Below are positions 45,627 to 56,845 of a stretch of 64,000 nt of DNA, one piece after another; the stretch's first letter is position 1, and every line of letters begins with the position of its first letter. The position numbers and the translations under genes were made by a program. Under the pieces are notes generated by a model that worked only from the letters and a program-made list of their open reading frames with translations, searched no databases and was not told the DNA's origin. This DNA is from Proliferodiscus dingleyae (taxonomy: Eukaryota > Ascomycota > Leotiomycetes > Helotiales > Lachnaceae): NCBI GenBank assembly GCA_003988795.1, contig QYAK01000002.1:868001-932000 (forward strand). Reading direction: 5' to 3'.

Positions 45627-45976
45627 ACACTTTCTCTCTTGGCTGAAGAGGAAATATGACGGGGCGCCTTTATCGGTGCGTGTGGGTATTCACGTACATA
45701 TTTTGCTTTTGAGCATCAATGCAGGGGTTTAAGAGGTTGGAGATACCAGCATTAGCGTTGTTTTCTATGTTCATAAGTAGTTTGCCATATACATAATCGA
45801 AGCAATAGATTTATACACCTGAAGTAAAGTAACAAACAACTGCCTTATCGCCAAGGGACGTTGTGATAATTTAAATGGGAGATGTTTAAGCCTATGTCTA
45901 GACTTCATTAGGTATTTGTTAGATCTTATTGTACATGCAATCCAATATTTGAACATGGGAAGAAAAGACTAGGACC
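45627..45976. other. Convergent 3' flanks
   Basis: About 350 AT-rich bases between the channel gene and the GT8 gene, both ending here. No gene is seen. Confidence 0.5.
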
Positions 45977-47215
45977 CTATTCCGACGACTGGCTATCCTG
46001 AGCCACGAGTGCCGCTGCTGCTTCTTCCTCCTTGGCCTTCGCGGCCAATCTCTCTTTGTAGACCAGCCAAGGTGATTTGTACACCCCAGTCTCTCTTGCC
46101 TGGACAAAGCCCATAATATCGTCGTCGTAGAATCTGCACATAGACATCCAATCCAGATCCCACTGGTCATTTAGGTCCGTGAGATTCATATACCCGCCCC
46201 AGAGGCGGTTCCACCACTTCACATGTAGAATCCTGACAGGGCCGTCACCATCCTCTGGCTCTTCATCGCGATGTGCGACGTAGTACTCTGGAAGAGCATT
46301 CCAAACTGGCGAGAGGTGATACACAGGGAAGGGCCCATAGGTCGCAAAAGCATTCTTGGACTTCAACACTCCCTGCTCCATATCCTGGGGCGTATAGTCG
46401 CTCGTACTCCTCGCGGCCCGCAGTAGCTTGGCGTGCATGTCGAGGTTGGGCGAGATGACCAGCACGCCGGCGTTGATCATCTCCTGCACGTGCTCGACGC
46501 CCGCGTACACATAATTACACAGCTCGTCTCCTCCCTTGCCGTTCGTCACCACGGCCTTGTCCTCGGCGCTGAGCTCCTCTTCCTTGCACCGCTGCATGGG
46601 CACGTGATCGAATATATCGTCCACGTTGGTGATGGGGAAGGCGTCGCCGTCCAGGAAGACGAGCCGCTTCCACTCGACCTCCTTCCAGAGATTGAGCTTG
46701 GAGAGCACGTCGATCCATCGCTTGGTGGAGATTTCTGAGTCTGGGATAATGTCGTCGAGGAGCTCGATCTGCTTGACGAGCGCGCCTTGGCCCCTGAATA
46801 TGCGTCGATGCGCCTCGGGGATGAAGGGGCACACATAGACGACGATGGGGTACTTGGAGCGGTATGGTGACCAGAGGATCCGCCAGATGATGGACTGCGT
46901 GGATTCAAAGTACGGAGCCCGGGTATCAGACTGCCGTGTGCAATAGAATGTTGCAAAAGCGTACTTCTCTGGATTGTTGATGTTGTGCGCTGGGTATTTG
47001 GCGAAAGCGTTGAAGTCACGCCGCGGAGGCGGTGACCAGGGGAATGCGAGCCCTATGTCGTCGGTGGCGCGGTCGACTGCATGCTCATTGTGTTTGGCTG
47101 AGCTGAGACTTGCTATTGAAGGCGGGTTGCCTATCAGCGATAGATATATGACGGGGAAGAAGACGAGTCCGAAGACTGTCATAAAGCAGGCCCGGATGGC
47201 CCGCGGGACAGCCAT
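45977..47215 (-). CDS. GT8-family glycosyltransferase, type II membrane protein
   Basis: ATG at 47215 gives 412 aa. The frame is open to 47635, but the hydrophobic signal anchor (FMTVFGLVFFPVIYLSLIG) lies just after this ATG, so the longer start is disfavoured. Luminal domain features: YAFATFYCTRQ strand, KRLVFLDGDAFPITNVDDIF with the DxD-like D-G-D metal site, AGVLVISPN, and an HVKWWNRLWGGY C-terminal block. This is the GT8 pattern of glycogenin and galactinol-synthase relatives in fungi. A Golgi location is inferred from the type II topology. The donor and acceptor are unknown. The gene is clearly GC-richer in third codon positions than most neighbours. Confidence 0.87.
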   Translation of the reverse strand: MAVPRAIRACFMTVFGLVFFPVIYLSLIGNPPSIASLSSAKHNEHAVDRATDDIGLAFPWSPPPRRDFNAFAKYPAHNINNPEKYAFATFYCTRQSDTRAPYFESTQSIIWRILWSPYRSKYPIVVYVCPFIPEAHRRIFRGQGALVKQIELLDDIIPDSEISTKRWIDVLSKLNLWKEVEWKRLVFLDGDAFPITNVDDIFDHVPMQRCKEEELSAEDKAVVTNGKGGDELCNYVYAGVEHVQEMINAGVLVISPNLDMHAKLLRAARSTSDYTPQDMEQGVLKSKNAFATYGPFPVYHLSPVWNALPEYYVAHRDEEPEDGDGPVRILHVKWWNRLWGGYMNLTDLNDQWDLDWMSMCRFYDDDIMGFVQARETGVYKSPWLVYKERLAAKAKEEEAAAALVAQDSQSSE

Positions 47216-47972
47216 GGAGACACAACACCAGGTTGAAGGATGTGGAGCCGCGGCATATACCACTAGTCGACACGTACGCCGACTTGGAGAACAACAACTA
47301 AGCCTATGAGTTATATAAGCTTGAAGCAGGGAAGATCCTCGAGAGCATGTTAAACGCGTCGTTTCGCGGGGCCCCACAAACTTGTAACGGTTTGCGCAAA
47401 GGGGGAGAACCGCAATGCGACCTTCCTCCTTCTCCTTCCCCTTGCACGTGCCAACCTCGGCTCTTCCGCTCAGTCTGATCGCGATGTGTGAAGAGAGAGA
47501 TACCCGAAGGCCCTCAAGCACGGAGAAATCAGTTCGAGAATCGATACACGCGTGTAAGTAGGCACAAGTAATTTGTGGAAAGTATCCAGGGCCAGCAAAT
47601 TTTGCCTGAAGATGTTCGAGATAGGGGTTCTGCAAGATCTGATCGCGCTATTCCCCGGATTGCTTAGCGAGGAGCGATTAGGGGGCGTTAACGACGTTGG
47701 CGTAGGGGTTGTGGACTTTTAGTGCTGACAACGGAAACACCACACCTTCCCTTTTTTTACAAGGAGGAAGATGCCTCTAAAATCACCTACCACATCAGAT
47801 CTCGTGTATCTTCATCATAGCAACGTCTTTCTTGCACATCACATTTTATAATTGTAGATTGTAGGAGTAGCTATGGTCATTTCATTCGCTTCATCTAAGA
47901 CTGGGGTACTTGAGGTGAGGAAGCATAATTTGAGTTTGAAATATCCAATTTATAAACCTAAATCCTTGCATC
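47216..47972. other. Promoter region of the GT8 gene
   Basis: About 760 bases. The right part of the extended GT8 frame lies here but lacks coding character. A GGGGGAGAAC and C/T-rich block near 47400-47450 falls just upstream of the start. No separate gene is supported. Confidence 0.45.
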
Positions 47973-49063
47973 CTACCGTCTAAGCAAAGCACCCATTGCT
48001 GGATCAGTCGCATAGTCAATAGCTTTCTTCCCCTGATTATCTTCGATTGACGTACTCGCTCCATGATGCAGCAACCACTTCACACGGCGCATGGAGTCGA
48101 CTTCGCGCCTACGGGTAAAGCAACGCACTGCCCAATGTAAAGCGGTGCTCTCAAGACCCGTCCTCCTTACACCATCCTTACAGGGACGATACACCGGCTC
48201 TTCTTCGTGCCATCGTTTGCCTAACGCTACATAGACAGCACGAGCATCTATGTCAATGCCTTTTCCTAGCAGGAACTCCATTCGCTCTATGCATTCGTCA
48301 TCATCTTTAAGTAAAGTTGCCTCATGAAATAGATTAGCACGTGATGGGTCTGCGCCGTGCTGAAGGAGAATTTCTATCGAGGCGCAATCTTGGCACCTGT
48401 CGAGAGGAGGAAATTTCCGTCTATTGAGGACATTTGGGTCCGCACCCTTGGAAAGCAGATATTGAAGCAAGGCATGCTTTTTGGTGGGAAGGATCACGCT
48501 GTCCCTTTCTCAGTACTATCACTGAACACACATATGAAAGATGAAAGATCATGATCAGGGTAACGACAGGCTTACTGGACAATATCCGGGAAGTCTCCAA
48601 GTTGTAATCCGTAGTTGAACAGTAATTCAAGCACTCGAATTGCACCATCTTCATCTTTCCCTCGTACAGCGGAATATGGTGCATGACACACACCTACTCC
48701 CTTGTCAAGGAGATAGGCAACAACGTCGACATGACCCCCCTGAGCTGCACCGCCTATGAAGTCCCAGGTATTTTTCAAGACTCGTCTCCGGAATCCGCGA
48801 TCTTCTTTCTCTTCTGCGACTTGAGCGAAAACGGACTGCACGGCAGCTAAATCTCCAGATGTGCATGCTTCACAGAGAGTCCTAGCTGCAGCCAAACGTC
48901 GTTTTAGATAAGTTGGAACGGGAGTACAGGGTATAGTGTTTGCTAGTGTCGGAATGTGCTGCCTTGGTGGTGGATTTGGAGGAGGTGGGGGAGGCCCTCC
49001 ACCTGATCCCTGGGTAAGAAAGTGGTCTTCTGAGGAGTCGCTTGAAAAGCTAGAGTACGACAT
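47973..49063 (-). CDS. Ankyrin-repeat protein, 337 aa
   Basis: Exons 49063-48576 and 48498-47973 on the minus strand, joined by a 77-base intron (GTAAGC donor, ACAG acceptor) that keeps frame. The N-terminus is Ser-rich and then has a Pro run (GGPPPPPPNPPP). After it come a helical pair (TLCEACTSGDLAAVQSVF) and ankyrin units (DFIGGAAQGGHVDVVAYLLDKGV; QYLLSKGADPN; ILLQHGADPS; ALHWAVR..WLLHHGAS). The repeats are divergent in the middle. No enzymatic domain is present. As with other fungal ankyrin proteins the role is probably protein binding, and the target is unknown. Confidence 0.8.
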
Positions 49064-49695
49064 CGTGTTCTAACGGTCTCTATACAGATAGATGAAGTTG
49101 TGGATTCTGGCAAGAATTCAGGAATTTTTCAGCAGCAGGAATCACCTCTTATAGTCTTTGAGAGATGTGTCAACGAAATGGCCCAATCATATCACTCTCT
49201 CGCCTGCACGAGACATTTAACCAAAAGCATCACATTGAGAGTGGATCGGCACATAACTTTCTTTCGCCGTTGAAATTGAAACCTATGCAACAGTGACTAT
49301 TTCTAGATTCCAGAATAAGAGATGAAGTTAATAAGGAGAGAAAGCTCCCTGGATGTCGCTTAACCCACACGGGACATCGAGTAGTCTACTCTCTCTGACA
49401 GGAGCAATATGAACTTGACATTGTGCAGAATTTAGTTAGGGGGTAATCGAGTCAAAGGCGCAAAACCAGAAGTGAATTTGCATTGCTTGAACATGGATAA
49501 AAAAACCGTTTATCACCGGGCCTCAGTATGAATGTCATATCACTCATGATTTCGATGATGAGTCTATGCCTGCTGCAACTCCACGAAGCAAATTCCGCCT
49601 TTTCATTTCTATGACTGATGTCAACCATTCGTCATGGATTCCAAAGCACGCGTCATATTATCTCGATCAAACTGCTTCGATTGAAGAAGATCAGT
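49064..49695. other. Intergenic, no gene supported
   Basis: About 630 bases between two minus-strand genes. They include the promoter of the ankyrin gene and the 3' flank of the kinase. Confidence 0.5.
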
Positions 49696-50932
49696 TCAAG
49701 ATGTAGCAGGCAAATTATGAAGGTATGCATCCTTCATGCTATGTGTAGAGTGTTGGATATAGGCGTGCGTGACACTGATATCATTCTCAGGGTTGTACTT
49801 CTCAAGGCTTTCCAGTGGTGCATACTTCTCACAGAGGAAAAGCATGTCATTGTAAGCTCTGTAATGGATTATTTGACTGATGATCTTCGCCTTGGATGGG
49901 TGAGTGGTACTCACGTTGATCTCGAAACGCTTCCGGGGTGTCCCGCTGAATCGTTCAAGTATGGATGCAGGCTGTAGAGCCGGTTCCGATCATTCCACTC
50001 CTCCACCGGCTCTGATGGCTCGATATGGCGTTGATACATCCGCATGTAAATTGGAGAATTGAAATAGTAAGCCCAAGAGCATCTCCATGTCCCGAATTCC
50101 ATTTCATTGTGGGCATAGGTACTTCCAGGATCGAAGACAACAGTCTCACCGGTCTCCATATCAATTCCGATATTTTGTTCCCATAGGTCGCCATGAATTA
50201 ATGCTGGCTCGATCTCGCGGCCATCAGATTGCAAGACTCCTAAGAGTCTTGGGATAACTTTGTCGATGAGCTGTTTGCATGCAGCGTCATACTTCGGCCA
50301 AGGACCATTTGTCTCATTGTCATACTTGATGACATCCTTGAGCTGATTGGAAAAGCAATCTGCCCATTTACTTTCCCATGCCACCGTTCGCTCAAAGATT
50401 CCACACACGGTGGAGACCGGGAATCCAAACATTCCTGTTGGGGATTTCCCTTTCGAATGAAGTTCAGCTATTTGAGCGGCAAAGCTCGCAGGCTCCGGAG
50501 CTGCTTTGAGTTCCATGTCATGAAAATCCCCAAGATAGAAATATACCTCCGATTCGCCATTGTGATACACTCCCCAACCCACCGCCTTTGGAACCAGTCC
50601 TGGCACAGCTGTATTGATAGAGGATGCAGAATAGTATTCGCCCTCCGTCAAAGGTCGTGCGCCCCGACCTGTGGCGCACTACAAAATATGAATATCTTTC
50701 CACTATATATAACCATTGATGGTGGACACAGCATTCAACCTACCTTCAGGAAATACCTCTTCGGGCTACCATCTGGGAGGATGACGGAGACCTTTGCGGT
50801 CTTGGTCCAGGCAGAAACACCACAAATTTCCGATGACACGATATTCGCTCCGCTGGGCATCACTACAACGACAGCCTTGTGCAAAGGAAAATTCCCCTCG
50901 ACACCCAGCTCCCAATCGGAGGTGTCAGCCAT
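49696..50932 (-). CDS. Fructosamine/ketosamine-3-kinase family protein
   Basis: Exons on the minus strand: 50932-50744, 50678-49915, 49858-49696 (371 aa). Features: an RYFLK strand with the ATP-binding lysine, a GEYYS segment after the first intron, then ALIHGDLWEQNIG (catalytic HGD.W..N loop) and TVVFDPGSTYAHNEMEFG (metal-binding D with DPG). The third exon supplies AYNDMLFLCEKYAPLESL, a conserved end of fungal members, and shows that the frame stop at 49911 is intronic. The family phosphorylates ketosamines on glycated proteins so that they break down (deglycation). It is divergent from the NLR gene but has no known link to it. Confidence 0.88.
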
Positions 50933-51129
50933 ATTACCAGAGACGAATTTGATAGAGGATACTTGAAAAAAATACTAGGACCTTGAAGGAAATATAATCC
51001 CGGATGAATTTCGAAACATCCGTATGGCGCGACCGCTCGAGGTAATAGATTTTGCGACCCTATACATATTGGTAGAGATAATCGATTGCTGCACCGCAGA
51101 TAGAAAATCTAGTGATGCTGATTCGTGCG

Positions 51130-51138
51130 TATAAATAG
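51130..51138 (+). promoter_or_regulatory. TATA-box-like TATAAATAG
   Basis: A perfect TATA-type sequence on the strand of the NLR gene, about 560 bases before the chosen start. The distance fits only if the leader is long or has an intron. Confidence 0.35.
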
Positions 51139-51173
51139 AACTAGAAGCAATTTTTGGCCGGGCGCTAAAGAAA

Positions 51174-51201
51174 TCGCCCGCCCCCCTCCCCTCCCCCCGG
51201 C
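51174..51201. repeat. Poly-C rich tract
   Basis: A strand-biased run of C blocks broken by single G or T bases, between the divergent kinase and NLR genes. It may affect nucleosome placement or form G4-type structure on the other strand. Confidence 0.6.
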
Positions 51202-51692
51202 GGCGTTAACCGCTATCACTGCATATAGTTGTGTTTGACTAGGCGAAGACGTGGAAAGATATTGTGACCTTTTAATTCTTCTGAATGCCTGAAACCTCTT
51301 TTCTCGTAATGTAAAGGCCGCGAATCGCAATTCCCGTTGTGCACTTCTGTGTCTTCGGTCGCAAACACTGTTCGAATCTTCGACTAAATAGATGTAAAAG
51401 ATATGGACACCTCGGAAGGGTAGCCTTGCCAAGCGTTGTTGGTAAATTTGGAACCAACCATACAAGCTCCCGGAATATCCGCCGAGCGTGACAACATGGT
51501 TGGTCTCTACATCCTTAGTCAATACTCTCATATTGCCATGTGCTCATGGACGTCTTATAGTTTTCGAAGAATTTTAGCTTCAGGAGGAAAGCTAGCGATG
51601 AAGGTCGTACACCAAAGCCTCACAGAGACAGCACCCATTTGAACCCGCCGGGAGCCTCACCTCAAGATGACGATGCCGGCTTTTTGCGTTCT

Positions 51693-54600
51693 ATGGCGCA
51701 TGCCGCGCGCTCTCCCAGTCCATCGATCCGAAATGACAACGAAACTGACCCGGGGCCCCTGGGTCTGAATGTCATATATGCCCCTGAAAATGGACACAAG
51801 GCTGATATTGTCTTCATACATGGTCTTGGGGGAAGCAGTCGGATGACGTGGTCGAAAAACAAGGACCCAGAGCTGTTTTGGCCGTTGACATTTTTGCCTC
51901 TTGAGCCTGACATCTGTCTGGCTAGAATACTTAGCTTTGGCTATCATGCAAATTTCCGCAAGGCAGGCAATGTCAGTACCGCAGTGTTGGACTTCGCAAA
52001 AGAACTGTTATACGATCTCAGATATGGCACAGATCAGCATCGAGAGAATCTGAATATGGGCAATGTGAGTGGGATTCTCAAATCGGTGCTCGATGTGAAC
52101 CTGACAGCCCTTGGAGGTGCCTCTTCTTTTTGTTGTCCATAGTATGGGAGGGCTCATTGTCAAAGAGGTAAGATCGTCTACCAACTTCCACTGACAGGAC
52201 TTACCAGGAGCAGGCATATGTTCAGGGTCAAAATGACCCTGATTACGAAAATATTGTGAAAGCTATTTCAGCAATTACTTTCCTTTCAACTCCACATAGG
52301 GGTACCAATCTGGCAGACTTGCTGAATCGTATACTCCAATCGACTGGTGTTAGTAATTCAAAGCACTATATATCCGAACTGGCAAAGAATTCTTTCACTT
52401 TGCAAAAGCTTAATGAGCAATTTCGCCACATTGCACCACGATTGGACATCGTTTCTTTCTATGAAACTTTACCTACATCAATTGGTCTTAAAAATGCTCG
52501 AGTGGTGAGTTGTCCGTCGATTTATTCACTTGCATTTGGTACTTACGTGCAAAGATGGTACTAGAGAAGGACTCGTCTGTTCTTGGCTATCCGGGCGAGA
52601 CATCGAAGGCATTAAATGCAGATCATCATGGCATTTGCAAGTTCGAAAATCCAAGTGATCCGAATTACGTTACGGTAAAAAATATTCTCAAATCGCTTAT
52701 GGGCAAAATCATCTCGACAACTTACACAAAACGACCAAATACACTGCGGGGTTCTAACCGTAGAGAGTCGCGTGATCTAAAAGCCATGCTTGCAATCTCG
52801 GAATTGCCAGATGTGGACTACATATTCTTCAGAGACCAGTGGACGCAGGGGACTAATGAGTGGATCCTAGAAGAAAAGACCTATATCAACTGGCTTCACT
52901 TCCAGAGCTCAACACCTTATCTACTTTGGCTGAACGGTGGTGCAGCAACCGGAAAGTCCGTCTTGTCTTCTTTTATTATCAATAACCTCGTAGAACAAGG
53001 TCTTTGCTGTCAATACTTTTTTATTCGATTTGGCGATCGAAGGAAAAGGACTTTGGGCTTACTACTCCGTTCAATTGTATATCAACTTGGCCAACAAGTA
53101 CCCAACTTCCTGGAAAAGATTGTTGAGCTTTCAAATGAGGCCATCGACTTTGAGACCGCTGACCCAAAGACCATATGGGAGCGCATTTTCAAAACTTTAC
53201 TCTTTAAACTCGAGATTAAAAAGCCTCTATACTGGATCATAGATGGGCTTGATGAGTCAGATGATACTCGCGCAACTATCAAACTCCTCTCTGACATTCC
53301 CATGTCGTCGATACCAATTCGCATTTTAATTCTGAGCCGCGAAACCTCTGAGATAGCAGCAAGTCTGAAGAAGATCCCAAAAGGCCTACATCAAGGGACT
53401 ATTAGAATAGGAGAACGACTCGAGGACCTGCATCGTCATATTTCTCAGGAACTTAGTATGCCTGGCTCCTCTGAATTCATGGAGAGCATTGCCCAGCGCA
53501 TATTAGAAGGATCGAAGAGTAACTTTCTTGTAAGTACCTTACCCCGCTCATGTGGGCCTTGATTGTTACTGACTACGTTAGTGGGTACGGCTCGCCGTCG
53601 AGAGAATGAACTCATGCCATACCCACGCCGACGTGGAGCGAGCTCTGCAAGAAATGCCATCTGGCATGGAAGAATTATACGATCGTATGGCCTTTATGAT
53701 TACAGATGATCGATCGCCATCGGACCAAGCTTTAGCATCGACTATCCTGCAGCGCGTCACTTGTTCATTCTGTGTGTTGACAGTTGCAGAGCTATCGCAG
53801 GCATTGGAAAAAGACACCCCTGGAATATTAGATTTTCAACAATCTGTTGTGAAACTGTGCGGCGGTTTCGTGGTTATTGACAATGGGGGCAATGTCGCCA
53901 TGATCCACCAGACCGCTCGAGAGTACTTACTCAGTAATAGTGACAGAAATTTTCACGTTGACCGTGATGCCGCCCACGAGTCGCTATTCTTGAGCTGTAT
54001 GCGGTGTCTCATGTCTAATGGTCTTCGAGCGAAGATTCACCGTCATACAGCCCCTGAATTTCTCAACTATAGTGCCAATTGGTGGTCCGCGCATCTGGCA
54101 TCAGTTTCAGCTACTTCTGAACAAGTATCTAGCACCTTGAATAGATTCTTGACTGGTCACTGGCTCTTGACATGGATTCAAATCCTTGCAAGCAAAAAAC
54201 AGCTGCGGATACTCGTTCGTGCATCAAGGCATCTTTCAAAATATGCTGCCAAGCGGAAGGAGTATGTTGCTGAGCGCAATGATAGCTCACAGGTCATGGA
54301 ACAACAGCTAATAGAAAGCTGGGCTGTGGACTTCGTGAAATTAGTGGGAAAATTTGGATCAAATCTCCACCGGAATCCTGAATCGATCTACAAACTGATT
54401 CCTCCTTTTTGTCCACAAAATTCTGCCATCTATCAACTATTTGGGAAAACAGAGACTAGAAGCCTTGAGGTGTCAGGCTTTTCGACACAGGACTGGGACG
54501 ATTCGCTGGCGCGACTGTCTCTTGGGTTCGGTACCTATGCTTCCTCCATCCGTGCCGTGGGGTCACAGATTGCGATCCTCGCCTCATCAGGGAGTGTTTC

Positions 54601-56662
54601 CGTTTATGATTCCTCAGTATTTGAACCGATATTGGCACATCCAATTGAACATGGTGAACGCGTTTACCGGATGGAAGTGAATAGTACCGGGACGCTGCTT
54701 GTTACCTATGGCTTCAAAACGACGAAATTCTGGAACATTCCTACGGGAACATGTAGATTTGTGGTTCAGAATCTCGAGTCACGACCTCGGCCACTTGCTA
54801 TGCTCTTGACGAACGACAACAATACACTTCTGGTTGGGACAGACGATAGGCGATTAAGATTGCTCAACTTGAACGAGCCATCACCAATTTGGCAACTTAT
54901 AGCAGAGTTCGAGGAGCCAGAACTTGAAGGGCACTATCTGAACTCCGCAAGCTATATGGCTCTCAACAATGATGGAACCTTAATAGCTGTAGCTTATCGC
55001 GGTCATCCCCTGTCGGCGTGGGAGATCGATGGACCTGCCCATATTAGCCATTGCTGGCGAGCCCGCGAGGAAGTTGCTAGAGGCGAAGTTATCGAAGCTG
55101 TGTGGCATCCGCACTCTACAGAGATTTTGGGACTTTACATTGAAGGCGTCGTCTTCAGATGGAATCCGTACGAGGGTGAGCCTGCTGAAATCGCTACAGG
55201 AGCTTCAAGACTGGCAATCAGTAGCGATGGGAATCTTTTCGCTACCGGCGACGTCCATGGAACGGTCAAGGTCTATACCACGTCTGAATTTAGTCTCTTG
55301 TATCAGTTGGTATCACAGGATACTGTCCTTGGCCTAGCATTTAGCCCTTCTCTTCATCGCTTTTACGACATTCGAGGGTATTATGGAAACGCTTGGGAGC
55401 CAAATGCGTTGATGCGATATGTAGAACAAACGGGACGACGGACCGACAATGAAAGCGACACAGGAAGTGTTGCCCCCAGTTTCACAGCTTCTATAAGCGC
55501 ATATCAAAAAGTCGACGCTATTACAGGGCTTGCAGCGTCACCAATCGGCCGTCTCTATTGCTATGGTACGGAGGACGGAATGATGCAGCTTTTTGACACC
55601 CAAAATGGCAAGCTTTCGGACCTTCATGTTTCCAAAAGTTCCATGAGCATCGAACAAACGACCTGGAGCCACGATGGTCGATACATTTGCTTCTCTAACT
55701 CGAGTAAGAAAGTCTATATTATGTCAATAACTTCCGGCACCACTAGTTCCAACGAGGCTGTGGAAACAAAAGCCGAAATATCGATGAAATCCAACACCAA
55801 AGGCCGTATCTTACAGCTTTTATTCCAACCGGGCTCTAGCCATCTTCTCGTATACACGGCGTCGACAATCTGCACGATCTCACTCAAGACAGCCTCAGTA
55901 ACACATTCGTCAGAATGGTATTCAGACGGGTACAAGTGGATCACGCACCCGCAAGATCCGGCACTACTTCTTGGATTTGGATTTGATACCGTGAGAATAT
56001 TGGATTGGACTTTAAGTGAAAGAGGTAGCGGCTCACTCAAATATCCGCTTTACAACCACACTCAAGCTGATCTTGAGAGCATCCGAACTTCGACTGTTGT
56101 TGATCGCGTGCTGACCACCATCGACAAAAAGCACATCTTAGTTCAGATGTCACTTGGCCTAAGCTTGAAAGAGAAGACGTTTTTGTACTTCGACACATCT
56201 TCGCTTCTGACATCTATTGCAAGTGCCTCTAGTGCTGAGCAGATCAAAAAACCGACGATAATAACGCCAGCCGTTCTTCCACGCCACTTGACTTCGCAAA
56301 TTGCTTTCGCGCTCTCTTTTCTCACACAGGACCGTCTCGTATTCCTCTCTAAGAGCTTCTCAATCTGCTCATGGCGAATCTCGACCCAGCCAGATCTCCC
56401 ACTGCCGCTGCCGCCTCCTCCAGCAGCACGGTCTAATAGCGTCGCGCCGACAACATCAGGCACCACAGCTTTTCTTAAACGTCACCATAGCCATGATGCC
56501 ACTATTCCAGCAGCTGAATCAATCAAGGAGATCTTCGCATTACCAGGGGACTGGATAAGCAGAGAGTATTTAGCTTTAAGTAGCGTCTGGGCTAAGGAGA
56601 GGTCTTTTCTGTGCCCGAGAAATGGAGAGATTGCTGTCGTGAGGTCTGCCGGCTTGATCTAA
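51693..56662 (+). CDS. Fungal NLR: SesB-type hydrolase, NACHT, WD40-like repeats
   Basis: Exons 51693-52064, 52117-52167, 52214-52504, 52555-53529, 53582-56662 (1589 aa). N-terminal alpha/beta hydrolase: oxyanion loop HGLGG (43-47), nucleophile elbow VHSMGG (S133), TFLSTPHRG, and a late NADHHGICKF histidine region. NACHT: Walker A GGAATGKS (366-373) and Walker B LYWIIDGLDES (about 463-473). Then a helical part (WVRLAVERM) and a C-terminal region of divergent WD-like blades (about 880-1580). This architecture is that of fungal STAND proteins used in nonself and pathogen sensing, with the hydrolase as the effector. The start at 51693 is the first in-frame ATG; the frame is open to 51639. The exon 2 and 3 joins restore lipase consensus. 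Pro-rich residues near the end are unusual. Confidence 0.88.
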
Positions 56663-56845
56663 TCTCGATCCATATGATATATAACGGCAAATACACTATA
56701 CTACTCTGATTCCTCAGAAATGTCACATAAGAACGACGTCACAAAAGCTGTCATGCTGTGTCAGATAAAATGTTCCCGTAGCCGGAGATCGGGAGTTTGA
56801 GAATCTCTCTGACTGCCGCAACACTCTGGGTATTAGTTTATTATG
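56663..56845. other. Convergent 3' flanks of NLR and MFS genes
   Basis: Only 183 bases separate two stop codons that face each other. No gene is present. Confidence 0.6.

Larger units (their letters stand above)
50933..51692. promoter_or_regulatory. Divergent promoter of kinase and NLR genes
   Basis: About 760 bases. A TATAAATAG match lies at 51130-51138 on the plus strand, and a C-rich tract at 51174-51201 follows. The first part of the NLR's 5' region may hold a non-coding or coding exon not seen here. No further gene is supported. Confidence 0.45.

Noticed and set aside
46273..47309. Several open frames antisense or shifted over the GT8 gene
   Set aside because: GC-rich coding DNA leaves other frames open. 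The GT8 frame carries the conserved motifs.
47216..47635. 140-residue N-terminal extension of the GT8 protein
   Set aside because: It would bury the signal anchor deep inside the protein, and its composition is not coding-like.
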